A program made the translations under genes and the position numbers. Below are positions 1-9,021 of a stretch of 43,551 nt of DNA, piece by piece. The first letter of the stretch is position 1. Each line of letters starts with the position of its first letter. The stretch covers positions 1 through 43,551 of the forward strand of contig JAFLTH010000019.1 in the NCBI GenBank assembly GCA_022510525.1, in the 5' to 3' direction. Origin of the DNA: Lachnospiraceae bacterium (GTDB lineage: Bacteria; Bacillota; Clostridia; Lachnospirales; Lachnospiraceae). The notes below the pieces were generated by a model. The model had not been told where the DNA came from. It saw nothing but the letters and a program-made list of their open reading frames with translations, and did not search any database.

Positions 1-60
1 ACCTCGCTAAGCACCGGCGTTTTTAGAGGGTCTTTCAGCGGAAATCCTTTTCCACTGCCA

Positions 61-83
61 CCCCATCTCGGAGTCTCGCAATC
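61..83 (-). repeat. 23-bp repeat, copy 1 (inverted relative to copy 2)
   Basis: These 23 bases occur again, perfectly and in inverted orientation, at 12092-12114. The match stops exactly at both ends. The surrounding bases 1-114 lie downstream of the aminotransferase gene and hold no gene I can support, although one minus-strand frame stays open from about 102 to the window edge without a start codon. The copy may belong to a longer dispersed element cut by the window edge. Confidence 0.7.
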
Positions 84-114
84 TTTTACGTTATTAGGTT
101 AGAAATCATATAAT

Positions 115-1260
115 TTATTTATTAAAACACTTTCTTACGGTATTAATAATAAGTTCCATATCTTCGTCGGTATTTTTGATATCACTGGGTAGGCAGAAAC
201 CCCTGTTGAATATATCAGCCGCAACACTGTGATCCAGATTCTTACCCGATCCGTCTGCAGTAATAAAATCATACTCCTCAAACACCGGCTGCATATGCAT
301 TGGTTTCCAGATTGGGCGAGACTCGATGTTTAGTTTCTGTAATGCATCCATTATGATATCGGGTGTTATTTTACTGTCTTCTTTAATTAAAACGCAGGAT
401 AGCCAGTTATTTGCGTCACCGTCCTTGTTTAAAGGATTCATGGAAAGTTCTTCAATGTCTTCGAAGGCTTTTTTATACTGTTCGTAAATTTTCTTTTTTA
501 TAGCTTTGTGCTCTTCGAGGTGAAGAAGCTGTCCTCTGCCGATTCCGGCAGTGATATTGCTCATACGATAATTATACCCAATTTGGGAATGTTGATAATG
601 TCTTGCGGGATCTCTTGCCTGGGTGGCAAGAAATGTGGCTTTTTTGGTAAATTCTTCCTCGTCGGAGACTAACATGCCACCGCCGGAAGTCGTAATGATT
701 TTGTTGCCGTTAAAGGAATATATTCCTATTTTGCCAAAGGTGCCCGTGTGTTTTCCCTTGTATGTGCTGCTTAGAGATTCTGCGGCATCCTCTATTAACG
801 GCACATTATGCTTTTCGCATATGTCCATGATTTCGTCCAGTTTGGCCGGTGTTCCGTATAAATGTACTACCATCACGGCTTTGGGAGTTCCGTATTTCTC
901 AAATGCTCTCTCCAAGGCTTGTGGAGACATATTCCATGTATCATATTCGGAATCAATAAATACCGGAGTTGCATTTTCATATAATATTGGATTGCAGGTA
1001 GCGCTGAATGTAAGGCTTGGAGTAAATACTATGTCTCCCTCTCCGATACCAAGAATCCTGAGTGCAAGATGGATTGCTGCCGTTCCTGAACTCAATGCCG
1101 AAGCATGACCTGCTCCGGTATATGCCGTCATTTCTTTTTCAAGGGCATCTACATTGGGACCAAGCGGTGCTACCCAGTTTGTATCAAATGCCTCTTTTAT
1201 GAATTCCTGTTCTTCGCCATGCATAGTAGGACTGGATAAATATATTTTCTTTCTGCCCAC
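115..1260 (-). CDS. DegT/DnrJ/EryC1/StrS-family sugar aminotransferase, PglE/EpsN-like
   Basis: A PLP-dependent enzyme expected to transaminate a UDP-4-keto-6-deoxy sugar in the cytoplasm. The 381-residue length is normal for the family. The PLP-contacting Asp is D158 in an EDAAES motif, and the Schiff-base Lys is K187 in YSFNGNKIITTSGGG. The YNYRMSN segment is also typical. The start is GTG, overlapping the last base of the upstream dehydratase stop (TAGTG), with GGAAAGGAAG upstream, so the two are translationally coupled. The neighbour is a PglF/CapD-type dehydratase, which makes the 4-keto substrate, so a bacillosamine-type UDP-4-amino-4,6-dideoxy-GlcNAc product is the best inference. The exact stereochemistry cannot be read from sequence alone. 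Confidence 0.88.
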   Translation of the reverse strand: MGRKKIYLSSPTMHGEEQEFIKEAFDTNWVAPLGPNVDALEKEMTAYTGAGHASALSSGTAAIHLALRILGIGEGDIVFTPSLTFSATCNPILYENATPVFIDSEYDTWNMSPQALERAFEKYGTPKAVMVVHLYGTPAKLDEIMDICEKHNVPLIEDAAESLSSTYKGKHTGTFGKIGIYSFNGNKIITTSGGGMLVSDEEEFTKKATFLATQARDPARHYQHSQIGYNYRMSNITAGIGRGQLLHLEEHKAIKKKIYEQYKKAFEDIEELSMNPLNKDGDANNWLSCVLIKEDSKITPDIIMDALQKLNIESRPIWKPMHMQPVFEEYDFITADGSGKNLDHSVAADIFNRGFCLPSDIKNTDEDMELIINTVRKCFNK

Positions 1261-3146
1261 TATCTGCCACTTCCTTTCCCGGATTCTTCATCCTCATAAT
1301 GATAGGTAGGTACAATTTTTTGAATTAAAGGTCTTATATCGGAACTTTCAATAACACATTCGTCTTTTAACTCTTTTAACTGGATAAAAAACTCCTGCTC
1401 ATCCAGTTCAATCGGTCTGCCTATGTGAATCATCTTATTGGCGGTATCCCGCAGACCTTCTTCATCCATAAGCAGTTCCTCATATAGTTTTTCTCCCGGA
1501 CGAAGACCTGTAAATTCAATCTTAATATCTTCCCCGACACGATAGCCGGATAAGCGTATCAGGTTTTCCGCCAATGTTAAAATTTTAACGGGTTCACCCA
1601 TATCCAGTACGAAAATTTCTCCACCCTTTGCATATGCACCGGCCTGCAATACCAGTGACACGGCCTCTGAAATCGTCATAAAATAACGGATGATATCCGG
1701 ATGGGTAACGGTAACGGGACCGCCTTCCTCAATCTGCTTACGGAACAGCGGAATTACGCTGCCGTTGCTTCCGAGTACATTGCCGAAACGTACTGCCACA
1801 AATTCCGTATTATAGTGTTTATTAAAAGTCTGGATTATCATTTCACATATTCGCTTGCTGGCTCCCATTATATTAGTGGGATTTACCGCCTTATCGGTTG
1901 ATATCATAACAAAGCGTTTTACACCGCTCATAGCGGCTGCCTGTGCTGTCTTAAAGGTACCGAACACGTTATTTTTAATCGCCTCGGTCGGACTGTCCTC
2001 CATAAGCGGTACATGTTTATGTGCGGCAGCGTGATAAACAATATCCGGTTTATAGTTGGCAAATATCCAATTCATACGGTTTGTATTACGTACCGAGGCA
2101 ATCAGTACTATCAGATCCAGCTCAGGATGCTTCATTTTAAGTTCCTGCTGCATATCATAAACACTGTTTTCATAAATATCCAGAATAATCAAGCGTTTAG
2201 GCTTATGCTGGGCAATCTGCCGGCAGAGTTCGCTTCCGATGGAACCGCCGCCGCCTGTTACAAGGACTATTTTATTCTGTACATAACCCAGAATGGAATC
2301 CATATCCACACTTACGGGGTCTCTTCCGAGCAAATCCTCGACTTCGACATCACGCAGCTTGCTTATGCTGACATCTCCGTTTACAAGTTGATACATACCC
2401 GGTAAGGAGCGCAGTTTACAGTTGGTATCTTTACATATTTCCAGTATACCCTTGGTATCGGACCTGGGAGCGGAAGGCATTGCCACAATAATCTCATCAA
2501 TACCGTAAATATCGGCACATTCTACTATCTTGTCCCTGCCGCCTGCCACTTTGATTCCCTGTATATATCTTCCCCATTTTCCCTTGTCATCATCAATAAT
2601 ACACTTGATGACCATAGTGGAAAAATTACTGTTTACAATTTCTTTTATTATCGCATTGGCCGCTTCTCCGGCTCCGATTACCATTACCGATATCTTGTTT
2701 TTCTTATTCTGCTGTTTATGTTTTAACCCTCTGAAAAATCGGTATGAAAATCGACTGACAAATACGCAGCTTATCATCAGGAACATATAAAAGAAATAAT
2801 AGCTCCTTGGCACCGCCTGTTCGGTCACCCTGAAAAACTGCAGTCCGATTCCGTTAATAACGGTTGAGGTAACACAGGCTACAACGATATTCTGAAGTTC
2901 GGTTTCTCCCGCAAAAGCCCAGAGACTACTGTATAGATGGAAAAAATAAAATATTACCAATGTCAGAAGAATATTGATAGGCATAAACCTTTCAACAGGA
3001 CGCATAAAAGTTGACGGTATGGCGGCTACATCCAACTCATATCGGATTAACAATCCCAGATAACTTGCCAGAATAACACTGATAACGTCATATATAATAA
3101 GTGCCGTTCTTCTATAAAATAATTTTACGTTAAATGCTCTTTTCAT
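1260..3146 (-). CDS. Membrane-bound UDP-GlcNAc 4,6-dehydratase, PglF/CapD/WbpM family
   Basis: Polysaccharide biosynthesis protein of the long CapD type, about 628 residues. Four hydrophobic segments fill roughly residues 15-135. They are followed by a Rossmann-like domain (VIGAGEAA near 157) and then a catalytic SDR domain with TGGGGSIGSE at 297-306. The active site has STDKA at 416-420 and MGASK ending at K431, where Met replaces the usual SDR Tyr, as is characteristic of this family. I chose the ATG at 3146 because GGAGGT sits 10 bases upstream. It overlaps the end of the preceding gene by 17 bases. A longer in-frame start at 3182 lacks a comparable site. It supplies a 4-keto-6-deoxy UDP-sugar to the aminotransferase immediately downstream. 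Confidence 0.9.
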   Translation of the reverse strand: MKRAFNVKLFYRRTALIIYDVISVILASYLGLLIRYELDVAAIPSTFMRPVERFMPINILLTLVIFYFFHLYSSLWAFAGETELQNIVVACVTSTVINGIGLQFFRVTEQAVPRSYYFFYMFLMISCVFVSRFSYRFFRGLKHKQQNKKNKISVMVIGAGEAANAIIKEIVNSNFSTMVIKCIIDDDKGKWGRYIQGIKVAGGRDKIVECADIYGIDEIIVAMPSAPRSDTKGILEICKDTNCKLRSLPGMYQLVNGDVSISKLRDVEVEDLLGRDPVSVDMDSILGYVQNKIVLVTGGGGSIGSELCRQIAQHKPKRLIILDIYENSVYDMQQELKMKHPELDLIVLIASVRNTNRMNWIFANYKPDIVYHAAAHKHVPLMEDSPTEAIKNNVFGTFKTAQAAAMSGVKRFVMISTDKAVNPTNIMGASKRICEMIIQTFNKHYNTEFVAVRFGNVLGSNGSVIPLFRKQIEEGGPVTVTHPDIIRYFMTISEAVSLVLQAGAYAKGGEIFVLDMGEPVKILTLAENLIRLSGYRVGEDIKIEFTGLRPGEKLYEELLMDEEGLRDTANKMIHIGRPIELDEQEFFIQLKELKDECVIESSDIRPLIQKIVPTYHYEDEESGKGSGR

Positions 3147-5643
3147 TTTTTCGCATACCTCCGCGCCCCTTCTCCACATCATTAAGCAGCGGAGCCAGCG
3201 CTAATAACAGACAGAATGCAATCGGATTACAGGGATGGAATATCCATTCGGTCAATCCCGCCACCGCAAATGCAATGAGAATCGCAAGCGGAAATATACT
3301 GCATCGTCTGTCATTTTTTCTCTTTGTATCATATATTAATGATTGTATAAAAGTGCAAAATCCAAATAAAACAAATACTATACCTACCGGAATGCCATGA
3401 TCATGTATTACCTGAAGATATACGTTGTGAGCGTGAACAATCATTTCTCCGCTTGGAAGAATGATTTCCATCTTGTCGTGGCCTGTCATATTCATATTGC
3501 CGGCATATAGTTTGAAAATTTCAAATCTGCCGTTTGCATATGTTTCGGCATCACTTTCTTCTTCGGAATAACCCTCGATATCGGGCAGTACAGCTCCTGA
3601 TACTTCTGTCGAAGCGATCAGTAATTTATCTATGATATCATCTTTGGCATAGTCAAAGGATTTAATACACTCATCTTCCGGGATTCCGAGTACTTTCATC
3701 TGAAATACCTGTATAAATCTTCTAAGGCTTATATAATATTTGGAATCCATATCCCTGCCATGTACTATTTCACTTGGAAGTTCCTCTATTTCCATAGTCT
3801 CAGGCTGCGCAACCACCGCAGGTATAATCCTCTGAGCTGTAAAAACCGCAGGGAAACACAATATAACCGCAAGAAGCATCATAATGAATGCATTGGCCAA
3901 CGAGCGTACCTTCTTTTTCATACCAAGGCAGGCTGTCGGAACTACGATCAATGCCATTACTATTACGGCCAGATAGCCTGTCCTTGACAGTGTAAAAATA
4001 AGATATTCAACCGAAATACCAAAAACAGTAAGCTCTTTCCATATATAAGAAAGTTTCCGATTTCTTCTATATGCATCAATGAACTTAGCAAGCGCCGCAC
4101 ACACTACCATCGATAAGTATACGGCTGAAATGGTTACGGTATGAAAGATGAACGGATACCTTGTATATATAAAAAACATATATGGTCTGTGCAGCAGACA
4201 ATAACCTGTCATAACAAGAAAATGTAACAGGATTCCGTTACAGATATTCTCCGTCAGCCTCTTCTTTTTATCCCACACTGCCATACGTACATAATATAAC
4301 GAAAAAGCGCAGACCAGATATATCGGCCATCCCCTGGTGTTTCTAAAAATTATTAAAAGAGCAAAGAACACCGCCAGTACGATTCCGTATACAGGACTGA
4401 CAGTAATACTGTCGATTTTCTTTTTACCGGACAAAGCGCTAAACAAAATACAAATAGTATTAATAATTACAATTCCCGCAATAACTGCTGCCCAGATACT
4501 CAGATATACAAGCCTTATTTCTTCATCGGTTCCTGCCGGATCAATATGAGACTTATAGTAAAAAAAGCCTGCTATCGCTGCTATTATAAGATAAAGCATA
4601 TTGACAACATTTATGATCTCTTTACGCTTATATGTCATGATGACAGCCAGCCCAAAATATATCAGCATCTCCCGGTAGGCAAGCGTATGATGCAGTTCAT
4701 ACAGACCGTTCATATAATTTACGCCTGCCTGAATTGCAAACGCAAAAAATACTGCCTGAAGATAGTCTGTCCATCTGTCACACAAGAGCGACCAGCCCAT
4801 ATCGTGACTTTTGTTAAACCTCTTATGATTGATTCCATAAAGCAGAATAGCTGCAATAATCAAAACTCCGATTTCAAAACAGATATTTGTCTCAATTTCC
4901 CATGAAAATAAACACAGGGGCCATATCGCTATTATGCTTATAAATGCCGCAATTATAACAACCGGATTGGCAACTCTCTTCCACACGGTTTCTACAGTAA
5001 TCAGCTTATCTTTTTCCGGATATTTCGCATAATATTTCCCGGCGGCGAAAGATACAATTATTCCAAGCAACACAAGCAGGGCATCACACATCAGTGTTTT
5101 GCCCTTTCTCAAAGGAATTCTATAATCATATTCCGTAATTATATTATGCTCCGTATCTTCTATGCTGCCATAATACAGTGTTCCGTTATAAATCGTTCCG
5201 GAGTCCGCCGTATCTTCATATGCAACATAAAAGTCGGAAGAAATACCCTGTATTAAATAATAATATTCCCTGCCGACTTCGGTATCCTGATTTAACTGTA
5301 CCTCGCAAAATCCAGGCATTTCTTTAATATCATCGGTGGAAATAAACTGCTGCATCAGGATTTTCATAGAAGCATCATACAGGATAAAATTAAATTCTTC
5401 TCCTGCAGCCTCATTTAAAAAATAAATCCGAATCTTCTGCAGATGATCATACTGCGCAATAAACATCTGCATCACTGTATAATCCTGCGTAATTGCCTCT
5501 GACTGCATAGACATCTGCTGATTACTTTTCGAGACCACAGTTTCATTTACAAGCCTAAGCGGCCATAATGCAATTATGATACATATAATTATAATCCAGA
5601 CCGTACCACAGACTGCCTGGCGTCTATTTATAATTTTATCCAT
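3130..5643 (-). CDS. O-antigen ligase/polymerase-like polytopic membrane protein
   Basis: A large integral membrane protein of 837 residues. An N-terminal transmembrane segment (about 14-32) is followed by an extracytoplasmic stretch of about 150 residues, then many hydrophobic segments. Near the C-terminus VHAHNVYLQVIHDHGIPVG (736-754) matches the His-containing loop of the Wzy_C/WaaL O-antigen ligase superfamily. Such proteins polymerise glycan repeats or transfer finished glycans to an acceptor outside the membrane. The N-terminal exposed domain is larger than in most family members. The gene has its own promoter at 5706-5734 and overlaps the next gene. Polymerase versus ligase cannot be decided from sequence alone. 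Confidence 0.7.
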   Translation of the reverse strand: MDKIINRRQAVCGTVWIIIICIIIALWPLRLVNETVVSKSNQQMSMQSEAITQDYTVMQMFIAQYDHLQKIRIYFLNEAAGEEFNFILYDASMKILMQQFISTDDIKEMPGFCEVQLNQDTEVGREYYYLIQGISSDFYVAYEDTADSGTIYNGTLYYGSIEDTEHNIITEYDYRIPLRKGKTLMCDALLVLLGIIVSFAAGKYYAKYPEKDKLITVETVWKRVANPVVIIAAFISIIAIWPLCLFSWEIETNICFEIGVLIIAAILLYGINHKRFNKSHDMGWSLLCDRWTDYLQAVFFAFAIQAGVNYMNGLYELHHTLAYREMLIYFGLAVIMTYKRKEIINVVNMLYLIIAAIAGFFYYKSHIDPAGTDEEIRLVYLSIWAAVIAGIVIINTICILFSALSGKKKIDSITVSPVYGIVLAVFFALLIIFRNTRGWPIYLVCAFSLYYVRMAVWDKKKRLTENICNGILLHFLVMTGYCLLHRPYMFFIYTRYPFIFHTVTISAVYLSMVVCAALAKFIDAYRRNRKLSYIWKELTVFGISVEYLIFTLSRTGYLAVIVMALIVVPTACLGMKKKVRSLANAFIMMLLAVILCFPAVFTAQRIIPAVVAQPETMEIEELPSEIVHGRDMDSKYYISLRRFIQVFQMKVLGIPEDECIKSFDYAKDDIIDKLLIASTEVSGAVLPDIEGYSEEESDAETYANGRFEIFKLYAGNMNMTGHDKMEIILPSGEMIVHAHNVYLQVIHDHGIPVGIVFVLFGFCTFIQSLIYDTKRKNDRRCSIFPLAILIAFAVAGLTEWIFHPCNPIAFCLLLALAPLLNDVEKGRGGMRKNEKSI

Positions 5644-5705
5644 CTTTATACAAACACTTTCTCAATGTTATCATACCGGCATTCAGGCACTGTGCACCTT
5701 GCTTT

Positions 5706-5734
5706 ATTGTAGCATAACCGGATTTATTTTACAA
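5706..5734 (-). promoter_or_regulatory. Predicted sigma-A promoter for the 5643 gene
   Basis: Minus-strand TTGTAA, 17-base spacer, TACAAT preceded by TGC (extended -10). The -35 overlaps the stop codon of the upstream gene. This suggests that the ligase-like gene, the dehydratase and the aminotransferase can be transcribed separately. Confidence 0.5.
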
Positions 5735-7546
5735 CTTATCCTCTTCCAATGCTATCGCTGCAAAAAGAGGCAGTCCGAACCAGAAAATCAGTACATATCT
5801 GGGCAGATAAGTAGGCCCGAGAATTACGGTCAACCAGATAAGCAACACCAGCATATAAGGTATCAGTATATAATATTTCCTACGGTAAAGCACATATCCG
5901 AAAGCAAACGCAAAACACCAGAACAGGCAGCCCGGCGAATATATCATAGACAGTATCGGTATCTTCTCCTGTTCAATCTCCAAAGACAGCCTGCGGTATG
6001 CTTCATCAAGCCAGGGAATCTTACTCTCCCTAACCCCCGGAAGCTCCACCTCATACCCAAAATATGAACTGTCCCGATAAGTAAACGTAAAAACAGTATT
6101 GCCTGAATAAACGTCGATCACCGTATCCGGATACCAGAAACCGTAGGAAGTCATAAGCCATGCATTTATATAGGACAGCGGTTTCTTAAGCCCGATTTTA
6201 AACCATAACTTTGCATATCTGGATCTATCCTTCATAAATGCATCGTTATTAAAATGATATTTTACCGGATCGGAGAGTTTGGAATTATAAAGTACAAGCG
6301 CATCCTCAGACAGTACTTCATGCAATACTGCAATATCTTCTTTTTCAAATACCTCTTTATTAAATTTATATGTTCGTGCAATCTGCTGTATAGGCACCGT
6401 AAGAATTTCCTGGTTTTCCTTAGTCTGCGCATGGAATATGAGTGTAAGGGAGCCGCTTATTAAAAAATAAGAAGCCAATGTTATTATCAATATTGCGCAT
6501 ATCTTTTGACGATATTTCTTATGGTAAAAAATCAGGATCGGCACCACTACTATAAAGGCATAGATACCGTTCTTACGAAACAGCATCATTGTAAGTGCAC
6601 TTAGGACAAAAAAGAGCATTCGTGGTTTTGACGCAAAAAATTCGTCTCCGGATATGCCCATCTCAATTATGCATATCAATAAGAGCAATAACGCCGAAGT
6701 AAAAATCGCATCCTTCGCAGAACACAGCGTAAACATTACAATTACCGGGAAAAAGGCAAAATATAATACCGAAACAAAACGCAGCAATCCGGAAACCTTC
6801 TTTTTCCTGAGATATGAAAGCAGAAAAGTAAAGGTACCGGACACTATGAGCATCTGTATAAATATATAAGCGGCAATTCCCTGGTTATAGGAATCCGTTA
6901 TTTTGTGAACCGCACAGATAATTCCGCCCAACATCAGTACATGCACCAGCGGATGATGAGTTGAGAATGTTCTGGATGCAACCTGCATATATTCCTCCTG
7001 TGCGTCATATACAAAAAAGCCCGGATATACCGCAAGCAGTACCGGAAGCCAACACAGAATCAGAAAAACAAAAATAATGATATCCTCATTCTTAGATATA
7101 AAGTGGGGAGCTTTGGTCAGTTTTACAGTGTTTTCAAACTGCTGCTTACGCTCTTCCATACGTGTCAGGAAATTCCAGAATTTGCGTACCAGAATTGTAA
7201 AAAGACAGGTCAGTACAGGCAGAGATACCCAGAATTTCCAATCTTTAAAATCCACATTCCCTTCTGCCTCAAGCCTTGCCCCGAAGAGCATTGCCGTTGT
7301 AAATAAAAAAGACAGTACTCCTGCGATTTTCCATCCCCTGATATCCTGTAGATCTATTGTATGCAGTGACAATCTAACAGCATATATACACAGCATCCAG
7401 ACAAATACCGAAAATATGCTGTTAGTAAAGACTAACTCATTTCCCTTTAAATTCAACATCTGGGGAAAGCACAATGTCCCCAGAGTCGCAATTACAAAAC
7501 TTATAAAATTTAGTTTAATTTTGATATTTAACTCATTCACGTTCAT
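5729..7546 (-). CDS. DUF6020-like polytopic membrane protein, possible GT-C glycosyltransferase
   Basis: A 605-residue protein with many membrane segments. After a charged linker near residues 130-150 it carries YPGFFVYDAQEEY followed by STHHPLVHVLM. I associate this arrangement with the DUF6020 family of Firmicutes, which resembles GT-C enzymes in having acidic residues in the first large outer loop followed by a His pair. The C-terminal third has an extracytoplasmic region and then closing membrane segments. It overlaps the upstream gtrB-like gene by 14 bases, so the two are coupled. The acceptor and donor are unknown. A polyprenyl-phosphate sugar made by the GtrB-like neighbour is a plausible donor, but this is inference. 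Confidence 0.65.
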   Translation of the reverse strand: MNVNELNIKIKLNFISFVIATLGTLCFPQMLNLKGNELVFTNSIFSVFVWMLCIYAVRLSLHTIDLQDIRGWKIAGVLSFLFTTAMLFGARLEAEGNVDFKDWKFWVSLPVLTCLFTILVRKFWNFLTRMEERKQQFENTVKLTKAPHFISKNEDIIIFVFLILCWLPVLLAVYPGFFVYDAQEEYMQVASRTFSTHHPLVHVLMLGGIICAVHKITDSYNQGIAAYIFIQMLIVSGTFTFLLSYLRKKKVSGLLRFVSVLYFAFFPVIVMFTLCSAKDAIFTSALLLLLICIIEMGISGDEFFASKPRMLFFVLSALTMMLFRKNGIYAFIVVVPILIFYHKKYRQKICAILIITLASYFLISGSLTLIFHAQTKENQEILTVPIQQIARTYKFNKEVFEKEDIAVLHEVLSEDALVLYNSKLSDPVKYHFNNDAFMKDRSRYAKLWFKIGLKKPLSYINAWLMTSYGFWYPDTVIDVYSGNTVFTFTYRDSSYFGYEVELPGVRESKIPWLDEAYRRLSLEIEQEKIPILSMIYSPGCLFWCFAFAFGYVLYRRKYYILIPYMLVLLIWLTVILGPTYLPRYVLIFWFGLPLFAAIALEEDKL

Positions 7547-8468
7547 TGATGCTCTCTCTGATCACATACTGCGGTGAGTTGTTTAAGGAAATGTAAATTC
7601 TTCCTATATACTCTCCGATAATACCCAGCATCACCATCATCATACCGCCAATAAAGACTATAGCTGACATGAGTGAGCTGAAACCAATCACTATATTAGG
7701 ATCAACGAGTTTTCTGATCACGGTATAAATTCCGTATATAAATCCTGCCATAGCTACAAAACCGCCTATTACGGTCGCCATTCTAAGCGGTTTAATACTG
7801 AATGCAGTGAAACCGTTAAACCACAGCGCAAAGAGTTTCCCCAGCGTATACCCTGATGTTCCTATTTCACGCTCCCTGTGATTTACATCAACATTGGCAA
7901 TCTTATTGGTAGTACGAAGCACCAGTCCGATAACATATGGATAAGGATTGGTATATTTAATCATCTCGTCAATAATAAAACGCTTTGCTGCAAAGTAACT
8001 GGATATATATAACTCCTTGGGTTTATTTAACATAACGCGTGTCATTAATTCATTTACCTTACTGCCGAAGTTACGGAAGGCGGAATGTTTTTTACGCTCA
8101 TATTCGGCATATACAACGTCATAACCTTCCTTCATCTTATCCAGTAATTTGCCGACTTCTCCTGCCGGAGTCTGACCGTCGTCATCCAGACATACTATAA
8201 TATCACCATGCACATAATGAAAACCTGCCATTAATGCCGCATGCTGTCCGAAATTTTTTGCAAGATTAACACCGCAGACATCCTCTCTCTTAGAACAGAT
8301 ACTGCGTATTACCTCAAAAGTATCGTCCGGCGAGCAGTCGTTTACCAGAACTATCTCATAATTATAGTCCTTCACCCTTCCCATAACATCCGTTATTTCT
8401 TCGACTACTTTTTCAATGGTCCGGGCTGAATTATAGCATGGTATTACAAAGCTGACCAACTGACTCAT
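7533..8468 (-). CDS. GtrB/DPM1-like polyprenyl-phosphate glycosyltransferase (GT2)
   Basis: A GT-A fold family 2 enzyme of 311 residues. It has VIPCYNSARTIEKVV at the N-terminus, the nucleotide-binding VNDCSPDD (42-49) and the metal-binding DDD at 95-97. Two C-terminal membrane segments (about 230-255 and 268-292) are typical of the GtrB/ArnC/Dpm1 subgroup. These enzymes move a sugar from a nucleotide donor to undecaprenyl phosphate on the inner membrane face. GGAGG lies 10 bases before the ATG. A GtrA-like flippase (15075-15503) in the same cluster and GT-C-like proteins downstream fit the classical GtrA/GtrB plus GT-C module. The sugar itself cannot be identified. Confidence 0.88.
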   Translation of the reverse strand: MSQLVSFVIPCYNSARTIEKVVEEITDVMGRVKDYNYEIVLVNDCSPDDTFEVIRSICSKREDVCGVNLAKNFGQHAALMAGFHYVHGDIIVCLDDDGQTPAGEVGKLLDKMKEGYDVVYAEYERKKHSAFRNFGSKVNELMTRVMLNKPKELYISSYFAAKRFIIDEMIKYTNPYPYVIGLVLRTTNKIANVDVNHREREIGTSGYTLGKLFALWFNGFTAFSIKPLRMATVIGGFVAMAGFIYGIYTVIRKLVDPNIVIGFSSLMSAIVFIGGMMMVMLGIIGEYIGRIYISLNNSPQYVIRESINERE

Positions 8469-8482
8469 TATTAGTTAACCTC

Positions 8483-8998
8483 CTATCGGTCTACCCGACA
8501 ATCCATAAAAATCATATTTCTTACATTTCCGTCTATTGCAATCTTTTCCTGCCTTCCCTCAATAACGTGAAAGCCTGATTTTTCATAACTTTTTATTGCT
8601 CCGATATTATCTTCAAAAACCCGCAGGAATACATAGACAAGTCCCAGTTTTTCAAACGCATAGGAAAGTGCCAGTTTGGCAGCTCTGGTTCCATAACCTT
8701 TTCCCACCGCATCATCTTCTCCGATAAAAATCCCATACTCCGCACAGTTTTCCCGTCTGTCAATATCTCTGAAATACACGCTGCCTATGGCCCTGTCCGA
8801 GCCTTTTTCACAGATAATGAACTGCACAACATGTCCTGTCTTCACCTGAGTTTCTATCCAATTAAGATGCCCCTCTACGGTAAAATCATCCTGATATATA
8901 AAATTCCGACGCACCCTGTCTTTGTTACGCCATTCTACGATTTTGTCCGTATCCGTAACTTCCATATTTCGCAGATATATTTCATCCAAGTTCTGCAA
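8483..8998 (-). CDS. GNAT-family acetyltransferase (RimJ/RimL or PseH/WecD-like)
   Basis: A GNAT fold acetyltransferase of about 171 residues. EWRNKDRVRRNF near residue 22 and the acetyl-CoA binding GKGYGTRAAKLALSYAF are typical, as is the late SYEKSGF element. I chose the TTG at 8998 because GGAGG lies eight bases before it. Another TTG at 9013 gives five more residues but is too close to its nearest Shine-Dalgarno-like sequence. In a cluster with WecE- and PglE-type sugar aminotransferases, the likely job is N-acetylation of an amino-deoxy nucleotide sugar. The WRN..VR motif is also seen in PseH, so it could serve the pseudaminic pathway encoded further upstream. A general RimJ-like role is less likely. 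Confidence 0.75.
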   Translation of the reverse strand: MQNLDEIYLRNMEVTDTDKIVEWRNKDRVRRNFIYQDDFTVEGHLNWIETQVKTGHVVQFIICEKGSDRAIGSVYFRDIDRRENCAEYGIFIGEDDAVGKGYGTRAAKLALSYAFEKLGLVYVFLRVFEDNIGAIKSYEKSGFHVIEGRQEKIAIDGNVRNMIFMDCRVDR

Positions 8999-9021
8999 CT
9001 GTTGTTCCTCCAACTGCCCTT

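Noticed and set aside
1-114. Small protein gene or structured RNA at the left edge
   Set aside because: A frame is open but without a start, and I cannot match the sequence to a known RNA; reported only as a repeat.
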